A stretch of 64,000 bases of DNA from Muscardinus avellanarius (GCA_963383645.1 OY726557.1:127000603-127064602); one strand, 5' to 3'; shown: positions 1 to 10,404, numbered from the stretch's first letter. Numbers and translations are program-made. The notes: generated by a model not told the origin, from the letters alone.

Positions 1-36
1 TCCAGGAAGTCGAAGCGCGGAGCCATCTCTCCAATC
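1..36 (-). CDS. Partial exon at window edge (minus strand), gene unknown
   Basis: Read on the minus strand, the sequence just right of position 36 ends in a long pyrimidine stretch and CTAG (TTTCTTTATTGCTTCCTAG), a textbook 3' splice site. The 36 bases that follow are open in all three frames and keep several CpGs (CTCCGCGCTTCGAC), which is unusual in neutral mammalian DNA. One frame reads IGEMAPRFDFL, and it contains an ATG in fair context (GAGAGATGG), so this could be an internal exon or the first coding part of a second exon. The other frames read WRDGSALRLPG and LERWLRASTSW. I do not recognise the protein from so few residues. The exon continues beyond the left edge. If it is real, sequence to the right is the upstream intron of a minus-strand gene. 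The splice signal is seen directly; coding status is inferred. Confidence 0.45.
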
Positions 37-1350
37 TAGGAAGCAATAAAGAAATGTATTTACGAACCAGCCTCTGTCTAAGGGAGGGAATTTATGTCTC
101 TTCATGCTCTTGTTGACAATAATAACTGATTGCTGCATCAATGTGATGCAATATAATTTTAAAACCCTCCAGAACAAGGATCAGAAAACAACTGGCAGAG
201 AGGCTGCCGCCGTGGGCACCTTTGCTTTTGTGGCTGAGGCCTGGGCCTGCTAATGCCCCCAGGCGCTGGGCACACAGCTCCGGGAGCACCTGCAATCTCA
301 TTTTGTTTCTTTCCAAGCACTGGGGAAGAAAAGCAATTTGTTTGCTCTCATACTCTAAAGATGAACTTCCCGTGCTCAATCAAACGTTATTATCCCAATG
401 TAAGTCAATTTACCTTTGAATTTGAAGGCTATTTTCTTCCTAAATGGCTAATTATGGGAGATAGATGGCTGTAAACAGAAGCCTTCTCCTTCACGACTCA
501 GCCAGCCTTTCTCCCTAGGCACCTAAGAGTCAGAGAAAGAGGCCTAGATGTGAGCTAGCCTTCCACCTGGTCTGCGCCGCCCCGCCCGATCTTTCTAGTC
601 ACATGCAATGTCCAGTACCCTCCTCATCCACCTTCCTAGATGCGCACACATTTGTTTAGAGTTTCATCCCGCTGAATTCTGCCTCCTGCTGACCTCCAAA
701 CCACAACTCCCCAGGCTGGGCTCATTTTTCAGAATGACTTTCACTCGTGCCGTCTCCCCTCCGTGGTAACTCTGTGCTCAAAGTGGCCATCTCGGTCTGA
801 GAGCTCACACACAGGACAGCATAGGTTTTGGGGGACCCTGTGAGCATTTGAAATGAAACAAGGTCACCTCGAGGCGGCCCCTCTGATGCTCCTGGCAGAG
901 CCAGGGAAGGCGACCTGACCTGAGGCCCAGCGGGGCTGCGGCCTTCTCCAGTAGCATGATCAACAGCACACAGGAGCTAATTGAATGGCTGAGCTTGTTT
1001 ACCAAGAGGAGGGATGGCTCCCTTCCTTCCTTGCAAAACAAAGTCTTTCCCCAGGAGCCGTGGCAAAGAGGTCTGCCCCAGCAGCATTTCTGTTTGCCTT
1101 TTGTTGGATGCTGGGCAGGCTGCTCTGAAGAAGGGGGCTCATTGTGTGTGCACTGTCAGAGGGGGCTCCAGCTGGGAGCCCGTGGCCCCAGGTGCTTTCC
1201 GGGTCTGGAGGTTACTGAGCCATGGTGCGAGGAGTCCTCTGAACCGGGCATTCCGACTCCTCTCCCAGAGGCCTGGCCTTCAGCCCTGGGCATTTTTGTC
1301 CTGGGCCAGAGAAGCCCTAATAATAGTAACAAGCCTTTGTCATGACTCTT
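37..1350. other. Unique sequence, putative intron
   Basis: No repeat family or convincing exon is visible. The block is moderately GC-rich. It holds a C/EBP-ATF-like inverted motif at 134-152 and a short homeodomain/forkhead-motif stretch near 955-1005 (CTAATTGA, TTGTTTAC). Open frames here (up to 129 codons) overlap on both strands and show no start, splice or codon signal. Confidence 0.4.
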
Positions 1351-1354
1351 TCCG

Positions 1355-1535
1355 CTTGTGCTCCTATACGCTTTGCCTTATTTGATTCTCACAACCGTCC
1401 TGTGGTATCATCCTCACTTGAGAGACGAGGGAGAGGCCCAGAGAGGTCAAGCACTTTGTCTGAGTTCACACAGCTAGTATGTGGCACAAGTGGGACCTGC
1501 ATCTGAGTCTTTGGGCTTCAAAGCCTCTGATCTCA
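1355..1535 (-). repeat. MIR SINE, antisense
   Basis: The order of landmarks matches reversed MIR: a TTTGATTCTCACAACCGTCC segment, then a degenerate 'GAGAGACGAGGGAGAGGC' core, then CACACAGCTAGTATGTGGCA and a GACCTGCATCTGAGTC end. About 180 bp and clearly diverged, as expected of an ancient copy. Confidence 0.85.
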
Positions 1536-2187
1536 TCATCCTAGCTTATTTCCATCACAGAGAGACTGCAGTGCTGAAGCTTGGCTCCCTCTTTGGGCCT
1601 GTGTCACTTGGCCAGGCTTCCAGTTTGCAATCCCTCAGTTGGACCTTGGAACCACAGCCTCAGTGACCCTGTCCACTCTTAGCCTGTGTTCATTCTGGGG
1701 CAGCCCGCGGGGCCAGATGGACAGGCAAGAAGCAGTGAGCTTTTCAAGATTTGTTTTAACAAAGTTTAAGGCCAGGGTTGGGGTCAGCTCTGGGAGCCCA
1801 GTGAGTGCAGACCAGGTCTGCAGGGGTCTCAGGAAATCATCATTGCAGGTCTGACCCACAGGCACAGAGACCAGTATGAGCCATGCTTCCTTGTGGCCCC
1901 CGGCCCCAGCCTTCAGAGGAGGGATATGCACAGTCCAGAGGGAATCCCTTCATACCGTGTGAACTATATGTGTGAGATTCCCCTACACACTCCTAGAGTT
2001 GCCGAGCCTCCTGCCAGCGTGAGGAGCCCGGGGCCTCCTGTTTTGCTTAGTTCTTTGATTAAAACGATAAATTCACATTGAACACCAATGGGCAGGCAAG
2101 TGGGGGCTCATGCCAGCTCTGGATCCCTCCTGACATCATCTCAGAGCAGCTGGTTTGCTGGAAGAGAAATATCTCCCTCTCTTTCAG
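1536..2187. other. Unique sequence, nothing assigned
   Basis: GC-moderate DNA with no recognisable repeat. Its right end carries the pyrimidine tract of the exon-like segment that starts at 2188. Confidence 0.4.
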
Positions 2188-2246
2188 GACAGCCCTGCCT
2201 CCTGATGGATGACAGCAGCTACGGCCCTGGACACTACAGAAAGAAG
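2188..2246 (+). other. Exon-like segment with splice signals
   Basis: A strong acceptor (ATCTCCCTCTCTTTCAG) is followed by 59 bases and then a plausible donor (AAGAAG|GTAACA). One frame is open through the segment and contains the residues DDSSYGPGHYRKK. The length is not a multiple of three. I do not recognise the product; it could be a lncRNA or UTR exon, or chance pairing of signals. Confidence 0.25.
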
Positions 2247-2761
2247 GTAACAGGAAATAGGGCTGGGGCAAGTGCAAATGGTTCCGGGCCTCTACCAAAC
2301 AGGGAGGGATGTGCAGGAGAGAAACAGCCCAGAATCCCTTATATTGGCCTTGCCTGATGGCTGCTTCTAAAGCTCTCTACAGACCCGTGGCACTGGAAGG
2401 GACGAATGTGGATGGGTCTCGGGGCCTGCGCAGCTGTGCTGGAGCCAGGCAGCGGAGTCCTGACTGGTGGCATCTGCTGCTGATAGCATGTAGCAGACCA
2501 TGCAAATCTCAGAGCTCCACAGCCGCATGCTCAGCAGCACTGCGCTGGCAGGTGTCCTGGGCTGTCACCTTTCCTGGCCCTGGGGAGAGGACAGCTCTGG
2601 ACTGGCCAGGCTGCTGCTGGGAAATGCATGAGGGGGGCCAGGGAGTGCAGAGAGCCCACGCTCCCCAAGCACAAGGCTCTATCCACATCCTGCTAAATAG
2701 ATGCCCTCTCTCCCCCTGCCCCAAGACTGAACTTCCCAGCCTCACCTTAAGGAGGAGCCTG
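2247..2761. other. Unique GC-rich sequence, nothing assigned
   Basis: Several overlapping open frames on both strands reflect GC content rather than coding; the longest, on the plus strand, runs straight into the SINE at 2762. No repeat or site was recognised. Confidence 0.4.
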
Positions 2762-2944
2762 GGCTGGGTGTGGTGGCACATGTCCATAATCCCAGTACTT
2801 GAGAGGCTGAGACAGGAGCATCACAGGTTCTCGGCCAGAGTTAGCAACTTAGCAAGACCCTTAACAACTCAGTGAGTCCTTGCTTCAAAATAAAAAATAT
2901 AAAGGGCTGGGAGTATAGTTTGGAGGTATTGCCTCTTGGCTCAA

Positions 2945-2953
<9 letters not shown>
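2762..2953 (+). repeat. B1-dID-type dimeric SINE
   Basis: The B1-like left half starts GGCTGGGTGTGGTGGCACA and continues through CCCAGTACTTGAGAGGCTGA. The ID-like right half starts GGGCTGGGAGTATAGTTTGG. The A-rich tail has become a CA microsatellite. Fairly diverged copy. Confidence 0.9.

Positions 2954-2989
<36 letters not shown>
2954..2989. repeat. (AC)n microsatellite
   Basis: An uninterrupted run of 18 AC units that begins exactly where the SINE tail should be, so it probably grew from that tail. Confidence 0.97.
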
Positions 2990-2994
<5 letters not shown>

Positions 2995-3621
2995 TTTGGG
3001 GATGAGCAGTTAGCCAAAGACTCATTTTTTTCTATCATTCTACATTTTTTGACTTTCTCCCTCCATTTCTTTCTTCTCTCCTTTCCTTTCTCCCTTCTAT
3101 CCCTCCATTAACATTTGTTTGTACTCCTTCACATAAAGGAAGATACCAGACAATGGAACCCAAAAGGTGAAAAGGCCACAGCCCTGTCTCCTTAGCATCA
3201 TGACTGTGGTGTTCTGAGCTCACAGTGAGGATACAAAGCTGAGGGCGAGGGCCCATTTGGGGACAGGCACGGAGACTTGCTGGCTGCATTGCGTTCTTAG
3301 CTAGTAACTTTGCTCCAGTCTCAGTACGAATGAGAGGACCATCATTTGGTGAACTTGTAGCATGTGTCGGGTGCACACCTTCTCATTTTGTCTCTGTACA
3401 GATGAGGAGGGGGGATCGGGCAGCGCGCAGCAGCAGTGTGGCCCTTTTAGACCAGCCCAGCGGCCAGAGGCTTCTCAGCTGTCCCTTCTCATCTTGTGTG
3501 CCCAAAACCACTGTGCACCACAGATGTGTCTGGGGCTGCCCTGAATGGTATCCTCCTGACCCAGGGCGTCTGGACCTTGCTAGCCATTGGCCTGGGGAAC
3601 AAAATGCAACAAGAGCTCTTT
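2990..3621. other. Unique sequence with pyrimidine-rich start
   Basis: Positions 3044-3108 are a loose CT-rich tract (degenerate simple sequence). The rest shows no family resemblance and no supported exon. Confidence 0.4.
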
Positions 3622-3685
3622 GACATACAAGTTTTTTACCCCAATATGATGTATGAATATAATGCACCAATAAAAATTTTAAAAA
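3622..3685 (+). repeat. Very short L1 3' tail insertion
   Basis: About 60 bases ending in AATGCACCAATAAAAATTTT match the 3' ends of the longer L1 copies in this window (near 40215-40265). Imperfect direct repeats flank it (AAGAGCTCTTTG and AAGAGCTTTTTG), consistent with target-primed insertion of an extremely 5'-truncated L1. Confidence 0.75.
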
Positions 3686-4754
3686 AAGAGCTTTTTGGGA
3701 TGCAGCGAAGTGGAGAAGCAGCTCTAGTCTCCATGCTCTACTCAACCCTTCTTAGCCTCATCATTGCAGGAAAGAGAAAGCGGGCCGAGGCTATCTCCCT
3801 CGCAGCGGGGCTCAGGAGGAGCAAATGAAATGGCATGTATGAAAGTGGGCTGCAAATTGCAAAGTGGTAGAAGCGATTATTATTACTGCTTCTTGCACCT
3901 CAGCAAAGAAAGACCCATAATCACAGACAATGTGTGACCGAGGGGGGCCCCAGCCCTGACAGCCCTTATTGGCCCTGCCCCTTCTTCACGGCTCCTCCAC
4001 CCTCGTGCCATTTCTCCTGCCTTCTGTGCCCTCCCAGCTGTCCCCTACTGGGGCCCCTGTGGATAACTCTCTCTAGTAGGCGCCTTCAGGGGACCGGGAT
4101 CCCACCAAGTCACATCTCCAATTGGTACCTCCTCAGTCACAGCCAGGATTCTGGTTGGGCTTAATGTGCTGCATTTAATGTCTCGATCACGGGCCCAGCG
4201 GGCAGCTCCAGCTTCAGGTGGAGGCCGCAGGAGTAATGGAATGTTGTGTTCTCCAGGCCTCAGACCACCTGGGTCTGGGTTCATGGCTCAGAGTGATGCG
4301 TGAGAGGAGAGCTGTGGTCACTGCTGTAGGGGAGTGGAGTGGTGGTGGTGGGAAATGTGATGGATGGGATGCAGGGCCCGGGAGAGAGGCCCAGCAAATA
4401 TGAGGCAGCTCCAAGCGTGCAAGTAGATTTCTGCTCAGCCTGCACCAGGCACTTCATTTCCCAGAGACAACCAGTGTGTTTTAATAATGTCTACTTGGGT
4501 TAATGAAAGTTGTCGGTTTCACTTAATAAATACATCGCCATTCTTGGCCATATGTATCCGTCATGCTGGGCCTGGAGCTGCACATCCCTGCCTGATATGA
4601 GGAGCCAAGGGAGGGGGCCAGCATGGGGCACACCCATGGAGAGCTGAATTCTGCAAGGACAGAAGATGTAGTTCCTGGAGGGAAGAGACAGATTCTCTGC
4701 ATCATATGTTTTCTCTAGGGTGAATCAGAAGCCACGGGGCAGAAGGGAACATCT
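3686..4754. other. Unique sequence with two conserved-looking patches
   Basis: Nothing coding or repetitive recognised. Patches at about 4110-4260 and 4430-4570 are rich in developmental-type motifs (TTTAATGTCTC, TTTTAATAATG, CACTTAATAAA) and contain no repeat; they may be conserved noncoding DNA, which sequence alone cannot prove. Confidence 0.35.
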
Positions 4755-4913
4755 GGGTTCCTCAGGGGCAGTCCACCTCTGAACTATACCCCTCGCCCTA
4801 TTTTTTAAATTTTGTAACAGGGCCTCACTGAATTGCTGAGGCTGGTCTCAAACCTATAATCCTTCTGTCTCAGCCTCCCAAGTGCTGGCATGACAGGCGT
4901 ACACACCGTGCTC
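4755..4913 (-). repeat. B1-dID-type SINE, antisense, diverged
   Basis: Reads as the reversed element: ID-part remnant (CCACCTCTGAACTATACCCC), CAGGGCCTCACTGAATTGCTGAGG, then GTCTCAGCCTCCCAAGTGCTGG. Confidence 0.85.
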
Positions 4914-5094
4914 TGCTGACTTCCCAGTCATTCTTTGGCTCAGGGAAGGGAGATGTTGATATTGTGTTCTTTGGAGGGAGCAGAGAACTGTAATGTCACC
5001 CAGAGGGGCCCAGTTTGGGTGGAGGCTCAGCCATGAGCATGACTGGGGCCTCCCTCTCCAAGCCCAGGGACACAATGGAACAGCTGAACTGAAA

Positions 5095-5265
5095 GGAATC
5101 CTAGTTGGCTGCTCCCCATCTCTGACTTTGGATGACATATTTATTCTTGTTGGGCCTCCATTTCTTCATCTATAAAATGGAGATAATGATGACATTTGTT
5201 CATGAGCATCCATGGTATTGGGATGCAGAGGTCTCCATGCAGGGCCTAGCATAACGTACTCACAT
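5095..5265 (+). repeat. MIR SINE fragment
   Basis: Contains the MIR sense core CCATTTCTTCATCTATAAAA TGG, followed by GATAATGATGACA and a GGGCCTAGCATAACGTACTC end that resembles the MIR 3' 'cctggcacatagtaggtgctc' zone. Confidence 0.65.
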
Positions 5266-5302
5266 CAGAGGCAGTTTTATTTATTTATTTTTCAGGACAT
5301 CA

Positions 5303-5560
5303 TTTACTAGAGTGTTTAAGAGCATGGATCCTTGATCCATACTGTCTGTGCTTGGAATGCAGGTGAAGCATATACCAGCCCTGTGCCACTGGAAAAAGTT
5401 GCTTAATTTTGTGTCTTGGTTTCCTCATTAGTAAAATATGGAGGGAATAACAATACTTGTCTTATAGGGTTGTTGTGGGGATTGAGCAAATTAAGAGATG
5501 TAAATCTTTTAGAACTGGGACATAGTAATGACTCAATTAACATTAGGAATTATTAATACT
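5303..5560 (+). repeat. MIR SINE, sense, near full length
   Basis: The MIR landmarks run in order: AGAGTGTTTAAGAGCATGGA, a central TGTGCCACTGG segment, TTGGTTTCCTCATTAGTAAA, TATAGGGTTGTTGTGGGGAT and a degenerate 3' end reaching AATTATTAAT. Confidence 0.88.
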
Positions 5561-5878
5561 GTTGTTGATTTTACAGGGCCCCGAGGAAGGGGAGTCCAGA
5601 GTCCCTGAGAACCGACTTCCACATGTCACCACCTTAGGGTGGTCATCGGGTCAGGCTGAGACCCTAGACACCCAGGTACGGGAATAAAGGTGAAGCTGCT
5701 GCAGAGCACGGGCAGGAGGACTCCAGTCCGACTTTCCAAGCTGTGAAACAGTTCAAGGTTGGCGGTGAGGGGAGGGGCTTCGGGGGCTTGCTTAACATTC
5801 TGAGGACAGTCCCCTGGAACTCTGCAGAGGCCTTAACACTTTCCTGAAACTGGGTGCGCATCATTGATACTTTCCTCT
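5561..5878. other. Unique sequence, nothing assigned
   Basis: Short GC-rich stretch between a MIR and a CT microsatellite; no element or exon recognised. Confidence 0.4.
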
Positions 5879-5962
5879 GTTCTCTCTCTCTCTCTCTCTC
5901 TCTCACTCGCTCTCGCTATTTCTCACTCTCGCTCTCGCTATTTCTCGCTCTTGCTCTCTCTC
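5879..5962. repeat. (TC)n microsatellite with degenerate TCTCGC tail
   Basis: A pure TC run at 5881-5904 continues into variants of TCTCGCTATTTCTC and CTCGCTC, with a roughly 25-bp unit partly duplicated. CpGs recur inside the variant units. Confidence 0.93.
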
Positions 5963-6114
5963 AGCTTAGGCTGATCAAAGACTGGAAGAGTTCTGGGGAA
6001 TGGGGAAGGTGCTGGTAGCTCAGAAGTTGATGAAGAGAAGCTCAAATTGCTGGAAGGCAATTTCTAGCTGAAGTAAGGAGTTTTGGACCTGCTGGCCATG
6101 CAATTGACATTCAG

Positions 6115-6319
6115 TTTTTTTTTTTTTTTTTTTTTTTTGTGATACTGGGGTTCCTGGAAACCCTTCTACCTCTGGGCTATACTCCCAGACCTAATTTTAT
6201 ATTTTTATTTGGAAACAGGGTCTCTTAAGCCAGTGAGGCTGGCTTCGAACCTGCACGATCCTCCTGTCTTTGCCTCCCAAGGGTGGGGATTACAAGTGTG
6301 CGTCACCATGCCTGGCTCC
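6115..6319 (-). repeat. B1-dID-type SINE (type B), antisense
   Basis: A 24-base T run (reversed tail), then TGATACTGGGGTTCC, TTTGGAAACAGGGTCTC, GGCTGGCTTCGAACCTGCAC and GCGTCACCATGCCTGGCT. It carries the 'TTTGGAAA' and 'TTCGAACC' features of the younger subfamily. Confidence 0.92.
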
Positions 6320-6325
6320 AGGTTT

Positions 6326-6528
6326 GTTTTTTTAAGTTTAGTTTTGTTGGTATTGGGGATTGGACCCAGGAGTATTCTACTTCTAAGCTACACTCTTGGC
6401 CCTATTTTATTTTTTTTAATTTGAAGTAAGGTCTTGCTAAGTTGCTGAGGCTAGCTTTGAACCTGTGATCTTCCTGTCTCAGCCTCCCAAGTACTGAGAT
6501 CACAGGGGTGTACCACCATGCCCAGCAC
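6326..6528 (-). repeat. B1-dID-type SINE, antisense, older copy
   Basis: Directly follows the previous copy in the same orientation. TTGGTATTGGGGATTGGACC, AAGGTCTTGCTAAGTTGCTG and CTCAGCCTCCCAAGTACTGA are diagnostic. It is more diverged than its neighbour. Confidence 0.9.
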
Positions 6529-7214
6529 TGCAGGGTTTTTAGTAGCATGCCTGCAAGTCCATCTCCTTCAGCAATCAGCCAATTCTCAGAGGCTTTCTCT
6601 GGTGGCGGGCATATTGTGGGGCTTATTAATAGCCAGCCTTCTTTCTCCAGGAGTGGGTGGGGGCTCCACCATGGGCATGAGTGGGGCCTCCCTCTCCCAA
6701 AGTCCAGAGACTCGATGGAGCGATGGAACATTGAGCTGAGATCTGCCACCTCCTCTTTTGACAGGAAAACAAACAAACAAACAACAAGACCCAGTGGCCT
6801 GGAAGGAGTTTTTCTGACTTCTGGTGTGGTTTTGGACAGGCTGACCAGCTCTGACATGGTTGGGCTGTTTTTTATGCAGATGAGCAAGCTCTTGGCCTGG
6901 AGAGGAGGGTGAAGGAGGAAGCCAGAGGGAAGACCATGGAAGCCTTGCCTGCTTTCCCTGGCCATGACCATCTCCTTCCACTGGGGGGAGCAGCCTCTCC
7001 ACAGGTGGCACTGTCCCTCGGGAGGCAGCGGAGCTCAGCCCCGGTGCTCTAAGATAAGCAGCTCTCCATGTTCAAAGAACTATTATTGCCATTATTAATT
7101 GCTGGCTGTTATTATCATGCAGGCATTAAGTGGCTCCCTCTGTCCTTAGAGTCTTAACACCTAGAGCCGCTTCAAGCAAGGTCAAAACGTGGCTTCGCTT
7201 CTGCTAAGAGTGCC
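6529..7214. other. Unique sequence with conserved-looking AT-rich patch
   Basis: 6529-7030 shows nothing. Around 7060-7150 a compact AT-rich patch (CATTATTAATTGCTGG, TTATTATCATGCAGG, GGCATTAAGTGG) has homeodomain-type and NKX-like motifs and could be regulatory. Confidence 0.35.
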
Positions 7215-7295
7215 GTGTCCCTTCCGTGATGGTCTTCTGCAATTAGCCATTTTACAGATGGAGAAACTGAGTCCTCAAAGACTTGATTAAGGGTA
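7215..7295 (-). repeat. MIR fragment, antisense
   Basis: The core CCATTTTACAGATGGAGAAA CTGAG is followed by a degenerate continuation; only about 80 bp remain. Confidence 0.7.
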
Positions 7296-9085
7296 GACTC
7301 CATTCAAGATGGACCATCCCCTTTTCCTTCAGAGTCTTAGCCCTGGAGGGGTGCACAGATGGATAGAAAGGGTCCTTGAGGGCTTGCCACCAATGGAGGC
7401 GCTAGACAGGATTGTCATTTCAGGAACAGACATCACTGCTGCTGAGGCAGCTGGGCAGGGACAAGGCTGGGGGAAAGGGGACCCACCCCAGCACCAGGGT
7501 AGCTGCCCAACCCTACCACAACGAAGCAGCAACGATGAGCCCTGTGGCTCTTAAGAATTTCTTACCATGCTATTCTTACCAACCTGGGAGGGAAGGATTG
7601 TCCCAGGCAGATCTGAGCTGGGTGCCAGTTCCAGGAATGGGCTGGGAGTCAAGGCTAGGGGTTCTGAGTCTGAGCCCTTAGCAGCCACTGGCAGAAGGCA
7701 GCTGAAGAGGAGGGAGGTTCCAGAAGCCCCTACCTGGAGCCTGCAGCCTGCAGGAAGAGGTATTGAATAACAAAGGCGTTCGTGAAATCTAATTAGTGCA
7801 GACCTAACTTCTGACTTCCTACCCAGGGCTCCTCCTCTAGCCCCGGGCTATCGAGCAGAATTAAGCTGCCTAAGATCACCTCATTAAATTCACTAACCTT
7901 GCTTTTCCGCTACATTTAGCCTCTGGTGCCCTTCCTCTGTCTGTGGGAGGCTCCTGTCTGGCGTTACTCCAGTGAGCTCCCGAGCAGGTGTTTTTTAGGA
8001 TCTCCCCTCTCCCCTCCCCAAATGGCTCCCTTAATCACCAAGCACCTTTCTTCTTAGCTCAGTAATCACCCTGAACTAATTCATCCACAAAGCCTGGCAG
8101 GAATTGCCCCTTCTCACTCTCCCTGGGGAGAGAAGGGGATGATGGTGGAGGTAGTGGGAGGGGGATGCTGGGAAATCAGCTTGGAGGAAGGTTCGGGGTC
8201 ACTCAGGCAGAGTACAGGGCCCACTTGCAAACTGGGAACCAGTACCTGAGACTTTAAGGTCCTGGGGCTCAGCTGCCTGGAGTTTGCTTCTGGCACTGAG
8301 TTGGGCTAAGATAATGGATGTGCAGGGAGGAGCACACCTCCTGCTTGGGGCAGGAGAGTCAGGCTTCAGAGTCATCCTAAAGCTGGCAGAAGTGCCCGCA
8401 GTTCAGGCAGTTCACTCTGAGCCCTGATAAACAAATGAACCACTGTGGGCTGAGTAGTAGCAGAAACATTCAGGCCAGAGGGGTATTTGCTGTGGAAGAG
8501 AAATGTAATGTCATTAGTGTTATAGGAGAATAGAGAAAGTCTGGCTTGTAGATAGAGCTAAAGTTCTTGCCAACTTGAACTCCACCCAGAGCTGTGCCAA
8601 AACCAAGGAGCACTTTGGGCCCCAAGAGGGGGCTGGGGAGGAGCAGCTTGAAACAGACCAGGCAGGCTCCAGTGCCACACCGTGTCGCCCTAGGCAGCTC
8701 CCTGAATGTCTCTGCTTGCCAAGAGAACTAATGCTTGTCTTTCCCCCAGGGGCTGGTGGCTAGGTTAATTGGACATTGTTTATGTGGCATTTATTATTTA
8801 TGATTTCCTTTTGTCTATCCTGAGCATGACAACTGTGGCTAACTGATCAGAGATATTCCTGCCTTGGGATATGTGTAAGGGAGGGCTCCTTATCTTACCT
8901 GAAACAACTCAGGGCAAGACTGGCTTTATAAAGGCAAGTGGAGGGGTGCCTCATGGAGGGGGCATGTGTGTAAGCCAGTGTAAGGTGATAGCTTTGAACT
9001 AGGGGCCTTTCTGGTGGGGGAACACCTGACGCATGCCCCCTTGGAGCAAATTGAGCCAGAGGGACCCAGAAAAAACTGGGACTCT
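7296..9085. other. Unique sequence; conserved-looking block near 7770-8110
   Basis: No repeats are recognised. The block at about 7770-8110 contains CTAATTAGTGCAG, CTCATTAAATTCACTAACC and CCTTAATCACCAAGC and reads like conserved noncoding DNA. The remainder (8110-9085) has only chance open frames and no supported feature. Confidence 0.35.
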
Positions 9086-9089
9086 GGAT

Positions 9090-9290
9090 CATCCTGTCCT
9101 GGTGGCTGTCAACCTTACCTGCATGCTGTAATTATCTGAGAGAGCTTTAAAAAAATACTGATTACTGGTTCCCACCAGAAGTGCTGATTTAATTGGTATG
9201 GGGAGCACCTTTGTGATTTTTTTAATGTTCCCTGTAATTCTAAAAGCAGCGAAAGCTGAAAAGCTCTCACAGTTCCAGCTCATACCTATT
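9090..9290. mobile_element. MER5-like (hAT-Charlie) DNA transposon remnant
   Basis: Landmarks of the MER5 type are in order: CAACCTTACCTGCATGCTGT, AGAGCTTTAAAAAAATACTG, GTGCTGATTTAATTGGTATG GGG and a terminal GCTGAAAAGCTCTC. It is about 200 bp and heavily diverged. Confidence 0.7.
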
Positions 9291-9317
9291 GTGACTATTC
9301 CTTTCCCTTGTTAATTT

Positions 9318-9558
9318 TTAATAAAATAGCAGCTAACATTAATTGAACACTTACTATGTGACAGGCACAAGGATAGGGATTTTATGTGAGGAGCTTCAGT
9401 GAATCCTCAGAAGAACCTAAATGTTATTGGAAGACTCTCTTATCATTTCTGTTTTGTAGATGAAGAAACTGAGGGGAGGGAACTTACGCACACTGGCTTG
9501 AGGTCACTGCATTCATCCAGTTGCAAAGTTAGGCCTGACCCAAGTCTCACCATTATCC
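9318..9558 (-). repeat. MIR SINE, antisense, near full length
   Basis: TAATTGAACACTTACTATGTG, TGAATCCTCAGAAGAACC, TGTAGATGAAGAAACTGAGG and a GTTAGGCCTGACCCAAGTCT end follow the reversed MIR order. Confidence 0.87.
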
Positions 9559-10404
9559 AGCATTCTACACCCCATTTCAGAAGAATAGGAGAATGATGTC
9601 AAAAGAGCTGAAAAATTTGGGAGCCCTATCTGTGGGAGGAATTTATTGAACAGTTGCTTAAGTAATGCTTCCTAATGAATGAATGTGTGAGACAAAGAGA
9701 CGCATCTTGCATGACAGGCTCATCTGGCCTGGCCTGTGACTTCATGGCACTGTGGGATAATGCCCACTGTCATGATGGAGGTCTGGGGGTGCAACACACT
9801 CTAAAGATGGAAAGCTCTGGTGCTATAATTAAAGGGGGCGGAGGAACCGACAGTGAGAAACTAGGGGGGCTGTTCTCTGCCCCGCAGGTGCCAGGACTGG
9901 AGATGGGGCTGGGGAGAACGGAGACTTGCAGGAGAGAGCCAGCCTCTCCTCTGGTCACTTGGAGGGCTTACCACATTCCTCAGAGCACTGTCCTGCCCTG
10001 ACATCTGGAGCCGCCTCAGCTGCCTCTCCAGATCTGTGCAGACCTAGACAGAAGACCTTGCTCACAGAGCTGAGAATATCCAGTCCTCGCAGAAACACTT
10101 CTAGATTCAGGAGCAAGCCAGACACATCTGGAGGCCTCTAGACAACCTGCAATGAAAACCTGGAGAGAGAGGCAGGTCTCTCTTGGGGCCAGGAGAGCAG
10201 GTGTAGGCTATAGATGACCACTGTAAAATCTGTCTCCACTGTGCTTAGTTCTGTGACCTTGGGACAGTTCCTTAATGGAAACTGAAAAGTTTGAGAGGTG
10301 GGATAAAGACAAGATCTGCCCCAGAGGGCAATGGTGAAAATTAAATGAAATAATATGTATTATTCTACATAAATATAAAAAATATATATTCACATTTATG
10401 CTAT
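9559..10404. other. Unique sequence, weak MIR-like patch at 10240-10360
   Basis: CTGTGACCTTGGGACAGTTC followed about 80 bases later by AATTAAATGAAATAATATG suggests a badly eroded sense MIR. Nothing else is recognised; an A/T-rich stretch ends at about 10400. Confidence 0.4.

Noticed and set aside
2309..2875. 188-codon plus-strand open frame, the longest in the window
   Set aside because: Its last part is the SINE at 2762 and the rest lies in GC-rich DNA with equally long frames on the opposite strand; no splice or start context.
6402..7011. Minus-strand frames of 141 and 189 codons
   Set aside because: The longer one uses the antisense SINE at 6326-6528, and both overlap plus-strand frames without supporting signals.
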